NCBI GenBank assembly: GCA_009193035.1
Contig: SWDT01000126.1
Span: 62,001-126,000, forward strand
DNA from: Halicephalobus mephisto
Lineage: Eukaryota > Nematoda > Chromadorea > Rhabditida > Panagrolaimidae
Length of the DNA stretch: 64,000 nt
Direction: 5' to 3'
How positions within the stretch are numbered: position 1 is the first letter of the stretch; the number at the start of each line of letters is the position of its first letter. The notes beneath the pieces are model-generated. The model ran no database searches and had not been told where the DNA came from. It was given only the letters and a program-made list of their open reading frames with translations. Positions 48,031 through 61,100 of this stretch are shown here, one piece after another. The translations under genes and the position numbers were made by a program.

Positions 48031-48489
48031 TTCTAGCTCAACAATGTTCAAAATAAAAAACGTATTACATTTGAAATATATCAAAAATAGTCCGAAAACC
48101 ATCCAGAACTCTAATAAAAAATTCATTTGAAAGCAAAAAGAGGCCGAATGAACAACAATGGAAGACATATTTTGGTAGAATAAGGCTGTGAATCTTTTGA
48201 CACCCTGAGGGGATAGTGGAATTTTGGCAAAAATAAAAAATTTAAAAAACTTTGATTTTTTAGAAAAAATAGTTTTAAATAACCTTGATTTTTTATTTCT
48301 GAAAAATGACAAAAACCTGGATAAATAAATTTTTTATCGAATGCAAAACAAATAGCCTCAGGTACCGAAACAGGAAGCTGAAACGGAACAGTGCATCCAG
48401 CCAAAGACAAACAATGAAGAAATTTGCTCTAATTCAGTCGAAACTGAAGCTGTTAATTTCAGATGAATTTCTAATTTTGAACAAAGTTC

Positions 48490-48950
48490 AACAATTTTTT
48501 AGTTTTTAGATCGATTTCGAGATAATTTTATATAAATTTTAAATAAAGTTTCAATTTTTAGATCAAATTTGAAATGATTTATATAAATTTTAAACAATTT
48601 TTTAGTTTTTGGATCGATTTCGAGATAATTTTATATAAATTTTAAATAAAGTTTCAATTTTTAGATCAAATTTGAAATAATTTAAAATAAATTTTAAACA
48701 ATTTTTTAGTTTTTAGATCGATTTCGAAATAATTTTAAATAAATTTTAAACAATATTTTAGTTTTTGAATCAATTTCGAAATAATTTTAAATAAATTTTA
48801 AATAAAGTTTCAATTTTTAAATCAATTTCGAAATGATTTTAAATAAATTTTTAACAATTTTTTAGTTTTTAGATTAATTTCGAAATAATTTCATATAAAT
48901 TTTAAATTTTCACATTCATTTCGAATTTGTTTCATATCAATTTCCAAATT
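48490..48950. repeat. Tandem array, about 60-bp unit (TTTTTAGATCGATTTCGA)
   Basis: Seven copies of AGTTTTTAGATCGATTTCGA plus TATAAATTTTAAA. The 48300-48480 stretch just before has overlapping open frames on both strands without a recognised product. Confidence 0.7.
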
Positions 48951-49339
48951 TTTGATAAATTTTGAACTGATTAAAATCCAAAAATTAAAATATTCTACCC
49001 AAAATTTGAAGATTTCAAAAGTGACCAATCTTGGTAATCATGATAGAATCTTTTCTTACATTTTGTTTTTATTTTCTATCACTAAACTAAATTTATTATT
49101 TTTTGAATATGATAATTCATTTACAAAAATAAAAATATTGAAAATAAAAAAAATTGAAAATAAAAAAATTTGGAAATTTTGATTGAATTTTTTGAAGTTA
49201 TATGTAACGTCTTGAATTTCACGTAATACATATTCAGAATCATTTGTTCATTTTTTAGAATGTCATTTGAAACACGCAAGTGAAAAAGTATAGAATTTCA
49301 TATATCAACGTAAGAATTGTTTAATGTTTGAAATACATT

Positions 49340-51200
49340 TTAGATGTACTTTTTCAACTTTGATAATCATTTTTTTAATAAAGTACAAAATTTAAATCAT
49401 TTAGAATTATTTAATGGATTTGTAAAAGACTGATCGAACATACGTCAAAATTTAATTAGTATCAATAGTAAAAAAATATTTGAAAGTGTTTTAGAATATT
49501 TGGATTCAACTTTATATATATCCAGTTTCTTCTTTAACCTCACTAAATTTAGTAGTTATTTTTTTAATAAGATACAAAATTCAAATTATTTAGAATTATT
49601 TAATGGATTTGCAGAAGACTGATCGAACATACGTCAAAATTTAACTTATATCAATAGTAAAAAAATATTTGAAAGTATTTTAGAATATTCGGATTCAAAT
49701 TTTTATATATCCAGTTTCTTTTTTAACTTCACTAAATTTAGTAATTATTTTTTTTAATAAAGTACAAAATTCAAATTATTTAGAATTGTTTAATGAATTT
49801 GTAAAAGACTGATCGAACATACGTCAAAATTTAACTTGTATCAATAGTAAAAAAATATTTGAAAGTATTTTAGAATATTCGGATTCAAATTTTTATATAT
49901 CCAGTTTCTTTTTTAACTTCACTAAATTTAGTAATTATTCTTCCCAATTAGACACAAAATTGAAGCTGATTACAACTGTAAATCAATTTGTTGAATAAAG
50001 AACTAAAAACAATTGATTTTGTTATACATAAATGCCATAGAAAATTATGAAGGTATTTTACAATGAATTCTATCGATAGCATAAATTCAAAATTTTTCTA
50101 GAGATCATCGACAGCTCAAAGCGTAAACCTTACTTTAACGATTCTAACAACCTGCAGAATTTTTATATTCCTACGTAATAAAACAAATTACAACCAATAT
50201 TTCTGAGCCTACAGATTGTAATGCACAATGTTTGGATTATTCTTAAATGTACTTGTTTTGTACTTTACTACTATGGAATCTAGTAATTACTTTCGCAATT
50301 ATGAGTAACTTTCAAGCTCATTTCAATTACATAATTGATTTGACAAAACAGGAAGTAAAACATGTCAAAAATGTTCATTATCAACTATAAAAATACAGGG
50401 AAGTACATTACAATGTTAAAGCTATTCGTAAATGTACTTATTTTTTATTTTATCAGGTTCATCAACTATTATTGTAACTATATGGACATTCCAAGTTGAT
50501 AACAGCTGTTCAGTTACTGTTCGAAATGTCGTCTCTTCGTTACTTTATTCCGAAAGTAAATCTCAAACTTGGGTAATTAAACCTTATAAACGCGCCATAA
50601 AATACAAACGAAACACGATCGATAAATCTTTGTTAAAATTGCAGCAGTGTCTCTGGATCGGTGGTGTTATCGTCATTCCGATCAGTTACCATCCAAAAAA
50701 ACGACATTTGTAAAAAAGTTTCATGTATGAACAATAACAAAAAACACAAGTATCTCACAACATTTTAACTATCTTTAGTATTTATTTTTTTTTAACTTCA
50801 TCTACTTTGATGATTATTTTTGTATTTACATGCAAATTTCAAGTTGACTGTAACTAAATACTACATCGAGAAAGAAAAAATATCTTAAAACGTCCGTATA
50901 TTGACAATAACGAAATACACAAGTATCTTACAACATTTAAATCGTTTTTAGATATACTTTTTTAACTTTATCCACTTCATCATGTCTCCTAATCCTATGT
51001 ACTTTTTGAACCAATTACGGTCATCTAATTGATTCATCAAAAGCCGAAAATACGTCACAATTTAATTTTTATACCAATGTTAAAGGAATGCACGAAAGTA
51101 CTTTTTGTTTGAATTTCATTTAAGATGTACTTACTTTTTTAATTTCATCAGCTTCAGTAATTATTTTTGTAATTAGGTACAGAGTTCAAATTGATTACAA
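49340..51200. repeat. Tandem array, about 190-bp unit, degenerating rightward
   Basis: Three close copies carry AAGTACAAAATTCAAATTAT, GACTGATCGAACATACGTCA and TATCCAGTTTCTT at 49381-49935. Diverged relatives (TTAGATGTACTTACTTTTTT...TCATC) continue to about 51180. Confidence 0.75.
50456..50713 (+). other. Possible exon or gene remnant inside a repeat array
   Basis: An open frame follows a TTTTATCAG acceptor-like site and ends in TAA at 50713. It is GC-richer than its surroundings, with phrases such as SQTWVIKPYKRAIKYKR and LQQCLWIGGVIVIPISYHP. I recognise no family. Its first ~60 nt match the surrounding repeat family (GTACTT-T-rich-TCATC), so it may have arisen from that repeat. An upstream terminal exon or pseudogene fragment is also possible. 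Confidence 0.25.
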
Positions 51201-51694
51201 ATGCCCAATTAGTTGGTCGGAAAGGGACTGAGAACATGTTGAAACGTAATTTTTTATATATCAATACAGAAGAAAATTTAGAAAACAAATCTTTAATTTT
51301 TGGACTTTTATCAGATGTTTGTTTTCTACTTTAATTTTACAGATTTTCAGTGATTCGGTTTTGTACTTAAATTTTTTTTATTAGTTTTGTAGTGGATTTT
51401 GAGAAAGAAATCAGAAACATGAGAAAATTGTGACGTAATCATTTTCTAGTTTATTTTGTTACATAAAAAACTGCAAAATTGGATTACATTTGTCAGCATA
51501 TTTTTAAACAATTTCAATTTGATTTATAAATAATTTCGGAAAAGTATTTAAAAAAAGCAATTTCTTTGTTTTGATTCAAACTTTGGATTTTTGATCTTTG
51601 AGGTAGAAATTTCAAGACAACTAGAACTGATAAAAAATCTGCTTTTCTTTCAATAATTGATTTCAATCAATTTTTTTATTTTTTTATTATTTAA

Positions 51695-53983
51695 ATGTTT
51701 CTTATTTTGCTGTTTTTCTCTTTTACAGAATCCGTAAAAGTTTATCAATGTAATAAAGTCAGTTTTGCTCTAAATACGACCCAGTCTTTGACCGACCAAG
51801 TCATCTACAGATTGAATTTCGATGTTGAAGTCCAAAAATCTTCAAACTCACTTTATAACGATGTTATTCTCTCGAATTTCACTAGATGGTCTTACAACGA
51901 AAGTTTCTTCGAATCTTATCCGTTGGAATTCTTTTCCAACTCTATGGATGATGGAATCTTGTGCAATTCCAGTTCGCCTATTTGTGAATTCAAAAATATG
52001 AGAGACGGACTTGCAATGGTGCTTGTTTCTTTACAGTATTCCCCATGGTCAAGCTATAGTGAATTCTTCATGAGTTTCTGGTACATCGAAGGCACTATTT
52101 ACAATTCCAAAGCCGGAAAAATGTTCGATCCGGTTACTGATCTGTGTTTCCACGATGCAATTGATTGTAAGTTGTTTTGGGTTCGGAGTAGAACAAAAGT
52201 AGTTCTGAGAGCGATATAGATGTGGTGGATGGGATTCAATCTGTTCGAAAATCTACACAGAACTTTGATTAACAATCAAGACAATTATAGTCTTGTCCAT
52301 AGTCTGTCAGAGTTCAATTCAAGACTATATAGATTATTCGAACAAGAGTTCCTTCACTTTTTATAATAATTATTAAAAAAGAATAATTACAACTTCCCAG
52401 TACAATAGCAACCTAGAATCTTTACTATTATAAAATACACTTTTATCAAAGAAGAAAGCCTATCCTATTTCCATAGCTTAGGACGCAAACAAGGACCTGA
52501 CATTCATTGAAGTCTTAAAAACCTCTTTCCAATAAATAAAGATTGAGAATCTAAAACAGTTCTTTGAAACAAATTATAAATCGTTTCAAAATATCAGTTT
52601 GATTATTAATATTTGTCTTCTGAATTGAGATTCTCTAAGGAAGGAACACGAAGCTGACCGAAGACAGATAATTAGCATTTTGTTTCAAAACACAATCCTC
52701 TGTAATTGCTCACATGCTCAATAATGAACTAACAAGATGAAAAAGAATAATTCGTAAATTCTTCGTAATAGCAAAAAGCAATTGGAAATCATGAAATTTT
52801 ATAAATTATAAATACTTTGATATAAAAATATCTCGAGTCACAAAATCAAAATATAAATAACCATTGCTAATTTCAAACATTTAAATTGACTTTTTTAATT
52901 AAAAAACCTCAGGGAATACCATTATTTTCTACGCTGACTATTGCTGTATTAATTTCCCCGAAGTTGACATCCCTGATCCTTCTACAGTAACCGAAACTTG
53001 TACCAAATTCTATGGAGAAACAAACTTCACTGCTCCTAATGGGACAATCTTAGCACACGTTGGAATCCTCTATAATGTGTCGGATGTATCTGTCGAGGCT
53101 AGTGTTAATCAGTTCACTGCACAATCACAAGCCATGTACAATTTGTCACCTAACTCCGACGAGTGCGTCACGGGCTGTGAAGAAGACACTCTCCAATACG
53201 CTTGTACTGTACATCAGCCCATCAATGACACAACGAAGGATCACACCTATAATTTCGTAATTGAAATCAGACATTACTACGGATACGACTACATCTTCGA
53301 CGCCATAAACGGTCAATTGATAAACAGGAAGGGAGTCTGGATGAAGAACGTGGAGAACCCAGTACCATATACTCCATCAGACCCTTGCTGGACGAGAACT
53401 ATTGATTCGAATAATGGCACTACTTCGAGTACTAGTTTCTGCTGCAGAAAATGGGTTCCAATCAACCACAGTACTTGTGCTGAATACAGAACCAAGACGA
53501 TCGTCAATATAAACAGTGCACCTGCAGATGTCCTGAATGCTCGGTACATCTTGAATAGTAATAACACTATGACTGTGCAGATTGTCAACTACACAACTCC
53601 ATCGAACAACATCAATCAGAAAGTGCAGTTGGAGAGCTTCGCCTCGACGGGCGAGGACCAACTCTGCTCGAGCAATGCGACCTTCTGGAACACCTGTCTC
53701 TTCAACGAGTACGGGAACGACAACTACACGCTCATCATGAGGACCTCCGACTTCCCCGATGGCTGGAACATGGTCGTCATTGGTCTGCAAGGACAGCAGC
53801 TGGTCTCTCCCTCCATCTCCGTCCAGAACCCCTGTCACACTGAGACACACGACTGTGAGTTCTCTGTTCTAGGTGGTTTTCCTAAAAGTAGTTTCAGACA
53901 ACGGACTCAACCCCAGTACCACAGCCCAAACAGAGATCTGCTGCATCGCTTCTCCCAACGGACCCTGGCCTGGATCCAGTTAA
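51695..53983 (+). CDS. Secreted glycoprotein of three cysteine-patterned repeats; family not recognised
   Basis: Exons 51695-52166, 52913-53854 and 53898-53983 total 1500 nt (499 residues plus stop), both introns phase 1. The product starts with a short hydrophobic stretch (MFLILLFFSF) usable as a signal peptide, then three units. Unit 1 has C19, C90, C97, C151, C168-C169. Unit 2 has C187, C242, C246, C255, C316, C334-C335. Unit 3 has C346, C409, C419, C465, C486-C487. Each follows C, about 55-71 residues, a close C pair, about 46-61 residues, C, 17-21 residues, CC. There are over ten N-x-S/T sites. The 43-nt second intron is very short, but splicing it restores the third CC. Left unspliced, the frame runs to 54030 with a poor C-terminus. 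AATAAA at 54026 fits the gene end. The start is uncertain: the signal-peptide codons overlap a good acceptor (TTTTACAG, ending 51728), so an upstream phase-1 exon may exist. Confidence 0.8.
52167..52912 (+). other. Intron 1 of the glycoprotein gene
   Basis: 746 nt, GTAAGT...CTCAG, phase 1. Unlike the intergenic DNA it holds no clear tandem array. Confidence 0.75.
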
Positions 53984-54025
53984 TTCTTCTGTCTTTTTTA
54001 GTATATCAAAGATCTAAAAGGATAA

Positions 54026-54031
54026 AATAAA
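54026..54031 (+). terminator. Polyadenylation signal of the three-repeat glycoprotein gene
   Basis: AATAAA lies about 43 nt after the TAA at 53981-53983. That spacing is normal for a short nematode-like 3' UTR and supports the spliced third exon. In the unspliced reading, AATAAA would overlap the stop codon. Confidence 0.6.
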
Positions 54032-54039
54032 TCAAATCT

Positions 54040-55015
54040 AATTATCCGTGAAATCGCCCCAAAAGGAAAAACTCGTGTCAATATCGAGAATCCGGTTTCA
54101 TTCTTGTTTGCAAGCTGTTTTTGAAGATGTTTGACCTTGTTGGCCTTTTAGGAGGGATCTTTGGAAAGCATGAAAAAGAAAAAATGCACTTTGGATTCGG
54201 TATCATTTGACTCAGGTATTTCCTCTGATGGAGCAATAAAAAACCAGAGTTATTTAAAACGGAAACGAAACCAGTTTTGAAGAACATCTGTGAAATGAAA
54301 ATGAATCAGAACAACCTTCTGGCGTTTATTTGGTCAGATTTCTTTTTAATTTCTTTTGGAGTTATTTATAAAATAATAAATTTTATTTTTCTGTTCGTTA
54401 AGAATCTTAACTTTGCAAAGTCGAGCACGACAACTTGTCTTTTAAAAACTTCTTCGCTTACAGTGGTTAGATAAGATTGTAGGATATCATATAAGATTCC
54501 AACTTTCTGGGGATCTTCTAAATACTTTCGAAAGTTCCCAAAAATATATAAAATTTCATAATTTTTTATTTTAGAAAATTTCAAAAATTTATATCGAAGT
54601 ATTTTTTGAAAGTTTAAAACAAAATTTTATATTTTTTAAAATAATATAGTTGCGCTATTTAAATAAAATTAAAAACTATCAAAAAAGATCCTTAGATTTT
54701 TCAGGATGAAATTGGTGTTTTTAGAATTACAAAAATTTAAATTTTTAATTATAATTGAAAAATTTTTAAATTTTGTTTTCGAAATTTTACAACAAGTATT
54801 TGTATTTTTTAATAATAATATAGTTGCCAAAAATCCCATGGTTCTGTTGCGTGGCTCCCAGTTGCCAAGTAAGCTTTATTTTTAATGAAAAACGCTCTTG
54901 CGCGACCGCAAACGAGAATACATTTACTAGTGTCAGAGTTTGGACACTAATTCTACATCTTTCTGTCATATTTGAAACACATTCAGAATATATGTTATTG
55001 ATAAAAAACAAGAAC
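54040..55015. other. Intergenic region, no gene supported
   Basis: Several short open frames on both strands have no recognised product and no splice partners. 54560-54800 is A/T-rich. Confidence 0.5.
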
Positions 55016-55029
55016 TAAAGAATTTTATG

Positions 55030-55680
55030 TGATTTTGGATGAATGTTTAAAATATCGTGAGAGACCGAGCTTTTAACAGGAGAATCTCTGAAACTTAGTA
55101 ATAGCTTCTTGTTGTACTTTTATATTTTTTGTATACTTAAAAACTTTTAATATTGATGAGTGAACGGGCTTTTAACACGAGAATCTCTGAAACTTAGTAA
55201 TAGCTTCTTGTTGTATTTTTATATTTTTTGTATACTTAAAAACTTTAAATATTGATGAGTGAACGGGCTTTTAACACGAGAATCTCTGAAACTTAGTAAT
55301 AGCTTCTTGTTGTACTTTTATATTTTTTGTATACTTAAAAACTTTTAATATTGATAAAATTTAAGAATTAAAAAATTTTGAATAATTTTATGAATATTAA
55401 AAAAATCGTGAAAGAACGGACTCTTAACATGAGAATCTCTAAAACTTAGCAATCACTTCTTGTTGTACTTTTTTATATATTTTTTGTATACTTAAAAACT
55501 TGATATTGATAAAAAACAAAAATTAAAGAATTTTATATGATTTTGGATGAATGTTTAAGACATCGTGAAAGAACGGATTTTTAGCACGAAAATCCTTGAG
55601 ATTCGGTAACTACTTCATATTGTACTTTTTTATATTTTTTGCATATCTAAAAATTTGATATATGGTAAATAAACTTGGTA
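55030..55680. repeat. Tandem array, about 97-bp unit, five copies
   Basis: ACGAGAATCTCTGAAACTTA, GTAATAGCTTCTTGTTGTA and TTTTTTGTATACTTAAAAAC recur. The first three copies are nearly identical, the last two diverged. Confidence 0.8.
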
Positions 55681-56169
55681 GTCTGTACACTAGTCTGATA
55701 CTACAGAAATTATATTTTTATTGGATATTTTTCTGGATCGAGATAATTCATAAAATCTAGAAATCATTTTTTAAGTTTTGATTTATAAAATTTTAGATTT
55801 TATACAATCTTTCTATTTTTTAAAATTTTCAACAAAATTGAAAATAAATTAAGAATATTTATTTTGTTTTTTTTCAAACATAATATATAAAATTTTAATT
55901 TTTTTAATTTTAATTTTTTATTTTTTATTTTTTATTTTTTATTTTTTATTTTAGAAGGATATTTAACAAAAATTAAAAATAGATTCTGGATATTCGTTTA
56001 CAAATTTTTCTTTTTTTAAACATAATCTATGAAATTTTGCAGTTTATCTAATTTTCCTATTCGGAAGGAACTTTGAGCAAAATTTGAACGCAAATTTTGG
56101 ATGCTCATTTGAATATTTTTTTAAAAAACGATTTAGAAGTTTTAAAGTTTTATCCAATTTTCGTGTTCC

Positions 56170-56700
56170 AAAAAACTTAGCAAAACTTAATCACACAAAA
56201 AAACATAATTTTTGGTTTTATAACATTTCCGAAATGTAACAATCGTCACATTTTTATGGATATTTAACTTTTGTAACGAAAATTGTAATGAAATAGTGGT
56301 GATTTTTATTTTTTACTGACCTAAAAGTTGTTTTTTTGTGTGTAGAAACTTTGGATAGTGTCTATTTCGAACTCAAATCAGAGCTTTCTAGTCACTATCC
56401 AAAAACTGTTACATTTCGGAATTGTTACGGACCCAAAAATTATGTTTTTCTGTATTGGAACAAAATAGTGATGATTTTTATTTTTTACTAACCTAAAAGT
56501 TATGCTTTTTTGTGCGTAGAGATTTTGAATAGTGTCTATTTCGAACTCAAATCAGACCTTTCTAGTCACTATCCAAAAACAGCTCCAATACAGAAAAAAA
56601 CATAATTTTTGGGTCCGTAACAATTCCGAAATGTAACGAAATAGTGATGATTTTTATTTTGTACTGATCCAAAAGTTACGTTTTTTTGTGCATATATAAA
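56170..56700. repeat. MITE-like inverted-repeat unit, distant copy
   Basis: The left arm 56408-56459 and right arm 56584-56637 are almost perfect complements (about 52 bp). The inner segment again has GATTTTGAATAGTG and CTAGTCACTATCC around CGAACTCAAATCAG. Same orientation as the 4-kb cluster. Confidence 0.8.
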
Positions 56701-57229
56701 AAATACTCATTTTAAAAACTACAATCAATTATAAATTGTTGCAAATTTTCAACCTCGGTAAGTGTACTTTACTTGTTAGTTTCTTTGTGGTTGTAGCCGT
56801 CTCATCAACGCTTGAAGGCCTCAGGCAGCCGCTCCTCCAAATTGAAAAAAATGGATAAAGTAGTTGTTAGAGCAGATGGTCTCTGGAGGAAATTGGCTTT
56901 TGGCTTTCTTAGTTCTTTGATATTTTCTAAAATTCTAGATTTTTTCAATTATTTTTAACTAAAATTTTGTTTTTTTTTAAAATATTAAAAATTTTCTAAA
57001 ATATGGTACAACTTTGGAATTAATATTTGAAATTAAAGAATTTCAGAATTAAATAAAATTTTAGAATCATCTAAAACTAAAAATTATGAAACTTTTTGAA
57101 AAACTTAAATTTCTTCCGAAAGAATTTTAAAATAATATTCATTTTTAAATTTTAAAATAGTATAACACTTCCAAATATTTCCAGGTGAAAAATGTTTATC
57201 CTCATTCAAAAAAGTGATTTTTAGTCCGA

Positions 57230-57830
57230 TAATAATTGCAAAATTTAACACAATCGTCACATTTTTATGGATAATTGATATTTGTGACGAAAAATAAAAC
57301 TTAATAGTGATGATTTTGATTTTTTTGTTGGATTAAAACTTAGACTTTTTTATGTTAATATCGATGAATTTTATATGGTATATGGATATATTGAAACGGC
57401 TTTATCGGATACATTAGATTCAATATATAGTTCCATTAAGATATACAAAAAAAAGTAACTTTTGGTTCAGTAACAATTCCGAAATGTGACAAAATGTAAC
57501 AATCGTCGTATTTTTCACGAATATTTAACGTTTATAAAGAAATAGTGATGATTTTAATTTTTTTTGTTGTATTAAAACTTAGACTTTTTTATGTTGATAT
57601 TGATGGATTTTATATGGTATATGGATATATTGAAACGGCTTTATCGGATACATTAGATTCAATATATAGTTCCATTAAAATATACACAAAAAAAGTAACT
57701 TTTAGTTCAGTAACAATTCCGAAATGTGACAAAATGTAACAATCGTCGTATTTTTCACAAATATTTAACGTTTGTAACGAAAAGTTCAAGTAATAATGAT
57801 GATTTTGATTTGTTACTGTGCCAGAAGTTG
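57230..57830. repeat. Direct duplication, about 235-bp period
   Basis: ATGGTATATGGATATATTGA and GGCTTTATCGGATACATTAG occur near 57376-57420 and again near 57613-57655. Flanking CGAAATGTGACAAAATGTAA and AATCGTCGTATTTTTCAC blocks are also duplicated. They belong to the same GTAACAATTCCGAAATG family as the neighbouring unit. Confidence 0.7.
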
Positions 57831-58173
57831 CATTTTTTTGTGTGCAGGAAAGTGTCTCATGATTTCCCGCGAGAATCCTTGACCGGTCAGGAGGTCTTTT
57901 TTTACTTTGTTCTAACTGGTTCCATCACGCAATCAATTTCTGAAGAAAAGTGAACAAAGAAATATTCGGAATTTTCTTTGTTTTGAAAAAAATTCAAAAT
58001 TGAATTAGTCCCAGTTTTGCGCAACATTATTTCTGCGATTTTACGATGCCATAAATAAAAATTGAACTTTTCACGGAAACTGGATTCTGTAGCAGACCGG
58101 ACAAGATGATCTATCAGGTTTTCGTGTTTAAAAATAATTAATTTTGCCTATTTTTAATTATTGTTGGTTTCAG

Positions 58174-61100
58174 ATGGAATGTTTTGCGGACGACAGAGAA
58201 GCTTTCCAGGCCTTCGAAAAGTTTTTTAACTCTTCGTTTTTGAGCGATGTGGTCCTTATTGTAGGGCCTAAAAAGTGAGTTTTAAAAATTTAGGATAGTG
58301 ACTACAAATATAGACAATCACTATATGAAATCACTATTTTAGATAATTATAAGTTTTCATTTTTGACAAGTCTAAAAACAATCTCAAATAGAAACTGAAA
58401 AAATTCCTCTTTTTTTGGACACTATCCTCAAAAACAATATCTGGATAGTGACTACAAATATAGACAATCACTATATGAAATCACTATTTTAGATAATTAT
58501 AAGTTTTCATTTTTGACAAGTCTAAAAACAATCTCAAATAGAAACTGAAAAAATTCCTTTTTCTTTTGGACACTATCCTCAAAAACAATATCTAGATAGT
58601 GACTACAAATATAGACAATCACTATATGAAGTCTGTTTTAGATAATTATAAGTTTTCATTTTTGACAAGTCTAAAAACAATCTCAAATAGAAACTGAAAA
58701 AATTCCTCTTTTTTTGGACACTATCCTCAAAAACAATATCTGGATAGTGACTAAAAAACTTCCATATTACTATTACTCACTATCCAAAGTATTACCAGAA
58801 CTGCTATTTTTGAAAACTTCATTAATTTTCCTGGATAATAACTAAAACACAATTTCTTTTCCAGACACTGTTTTCACAAATATAAAAAATAATGATTATT
58901 TTGAATGATTACCAAATTTAGTCACTATTCGTTTTTATTTTTGTTGGATTTGTCAGTCCAAATGATCTGCGTACTGATGATGAAGCAGATACCGTAGGAA
59001 AAGTTTATCTAATAGATGTCTAAGACACAATACAAAATTTCTGTCGAACTAGATACATGCAATAAGAATAATAATTTCCGTCAAGAGAGATTATGTTACG
59101 TTATCGATATTAAGGCAATCCGTTCGGGACTAAGTGTTTCTTTGTCAGTAATAAGGCAATCCGTTCGGGACCAAGTGCTCTTTATCGATGTTAAGGCAAT
59201 CCGTTCGGGACCAAGTGCTCCTGATCGGCTATACTTTCCACTCAGCATGGAGTGCCCGATTCAACAATTTTTGACCTCTTCAATTCCAGATACTTTGCTC
59301 ATCGGATAGTTCTTGCCAGAGGCAGTGATGTCTTCGATCGGATGCTCAGCCACAAATGGGATGGAAACAAGAAAGAAATCGAGCTTTCCGAAGATCCCCA
59401 ATGTGTAGACTATTTCGAAACTTTTCTGAAATTTTTTTACTCCAACCACGTCCAACTCAACGGTTCCAACATCCTTCCGTTGTTAATCCTGGCAGATAAG
59501 TACAACTTTAACGGATTGAGGACTGTGTGTGTCAATTACGCAATCACCTATGTCCTCAAGGAACTTCCTCTCAAGGAAATAGTCAACGTCTGGTTCAGTT
59601 ACTCCAGCAAAACATGTCATACTGTATTGGTCCAAGAATGCATCAGGATTATCGGAGCCAATTTGACGGAGATCATCTCTTCGGAAGAGTGGTCCAAGGA
59701 TTGGATGGCTTTGGACAGGGATCAACTGATCGAAATTCTGAAGAACAACGACCTCGTTGTCCCGAGTGAGTTTATTGAAGATTACTGTAATTACAATTTA
59801 TTTATACAAAAAAGTGCAACTTTTAACTTAGTAACGAATGCAAATCGTCACTATTTTGTTTTATTTTTCGTCACAAATGTCAAATATTAATAAAAATGTG
59901 ACGATTGTTACATTTTACAATTATTAAAAAACCAAAAGTTACGTTTTTGTGTATATCTTAAAAAGTTATTTTTTATAAAATCGTTTACACACAAGAAACA
60001 TAATTTTTGGCATAGTAACGAATACAAATCGTCACTATTAAGTTTTATTTTTCGTCACAAATGTCAAATATTCATGGAAATTATGATGATTATATGACAT
60101 TTCGCAATTGTTACGGACCCAAAAATTATGTTTTTTTCTGTATTGGAGCTGTTTTTGGATAGTGACTAGAAAGCCCTGATTTGAGTTCGAAATAGACACT
60201 ATCTAAAATCATTACATACAAAAAACAACTTTTAGGTTAGTAAAAAATAAAAAATTATCACTATTAAGTTTTATATTTCGCCACAAATGTCAAATATTTG
60301 TGAAAAATGTAATAATTGTGTTACATTTTTGTCACATTTCGTGATTTTTACGAGATCAAAAGTCACACTTTTTTTTTGACTGTAACTGAGGTTATTTTCA
60401 GTAAACTCCGTTGATTACGAAATTTGAACAAGATTACAAAGGATCAGAAAATTTTGAAATTACTCAACGTCTATTTAATACGTTTAAAATCTTTTAAAAA
60501 ACAAATATTAAATTTCTGAATTTTTGATTTTTATAAAAAATTCAATTTTTATATGGAAGGTGTTTGTTTTTTTTAAATATTGTAATTCAATTTTTGCAGA
60601 TATCCAAAAATGTTATATTTTGCATTTTTTTTGGTCCTAACGAGGAAGTTTTGAAAATTCTCGTCGAGATAAATTCTGGATTTTTAATAATATCATGATT
60701 TTGAAACTTTGTAGAACTACATATGTGCAAAATTTCACAATTTTTGGTCCTAACGAGAAACTTTCGAAAATTCTTGTCGAGATAAATTTTAGATTTTTAA
60801 TAATATCATGATTTTGGAACTTTGTAGAACTATGCAACTATAAAATTTCACAATTTTTGATCCTAATGAGAAAGTTTTGAAAATTCTTGTCGAGATAAAT
60901 TTTGGACTTAATAAGATTGTTTTTAGATGAATTTGTTTTATTCAAAGCCCTGCTGAAGTGGATCAGCGCCCCCCAAAGTCCGGAACGAAGAGGAAGTACC
61001 TCGTCTCCTTCCCTTGTTCAGATTATCCCCTGGATACGGTAGTTATTTATTACATAATTAATTAAGGACATCGTCATCCAGATTCCCATACATGACAGCA

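Noticed and set aside
53313..53850. Minus-strand frames of 91 and 157 codons
   Set aside because: They lie antisense to the well-supported exon 2 of the glycoprotein gene.
53855..54030. Unspliced C-terminus ending WIQLILLSFLVYQRSKRIK as a membrane anchor
   Set aside because: It would drop the third CC pair and place the polyadenylation signal on the stop codon; the spliced reading fits the repeat pattern better, though it needs transcript proof.
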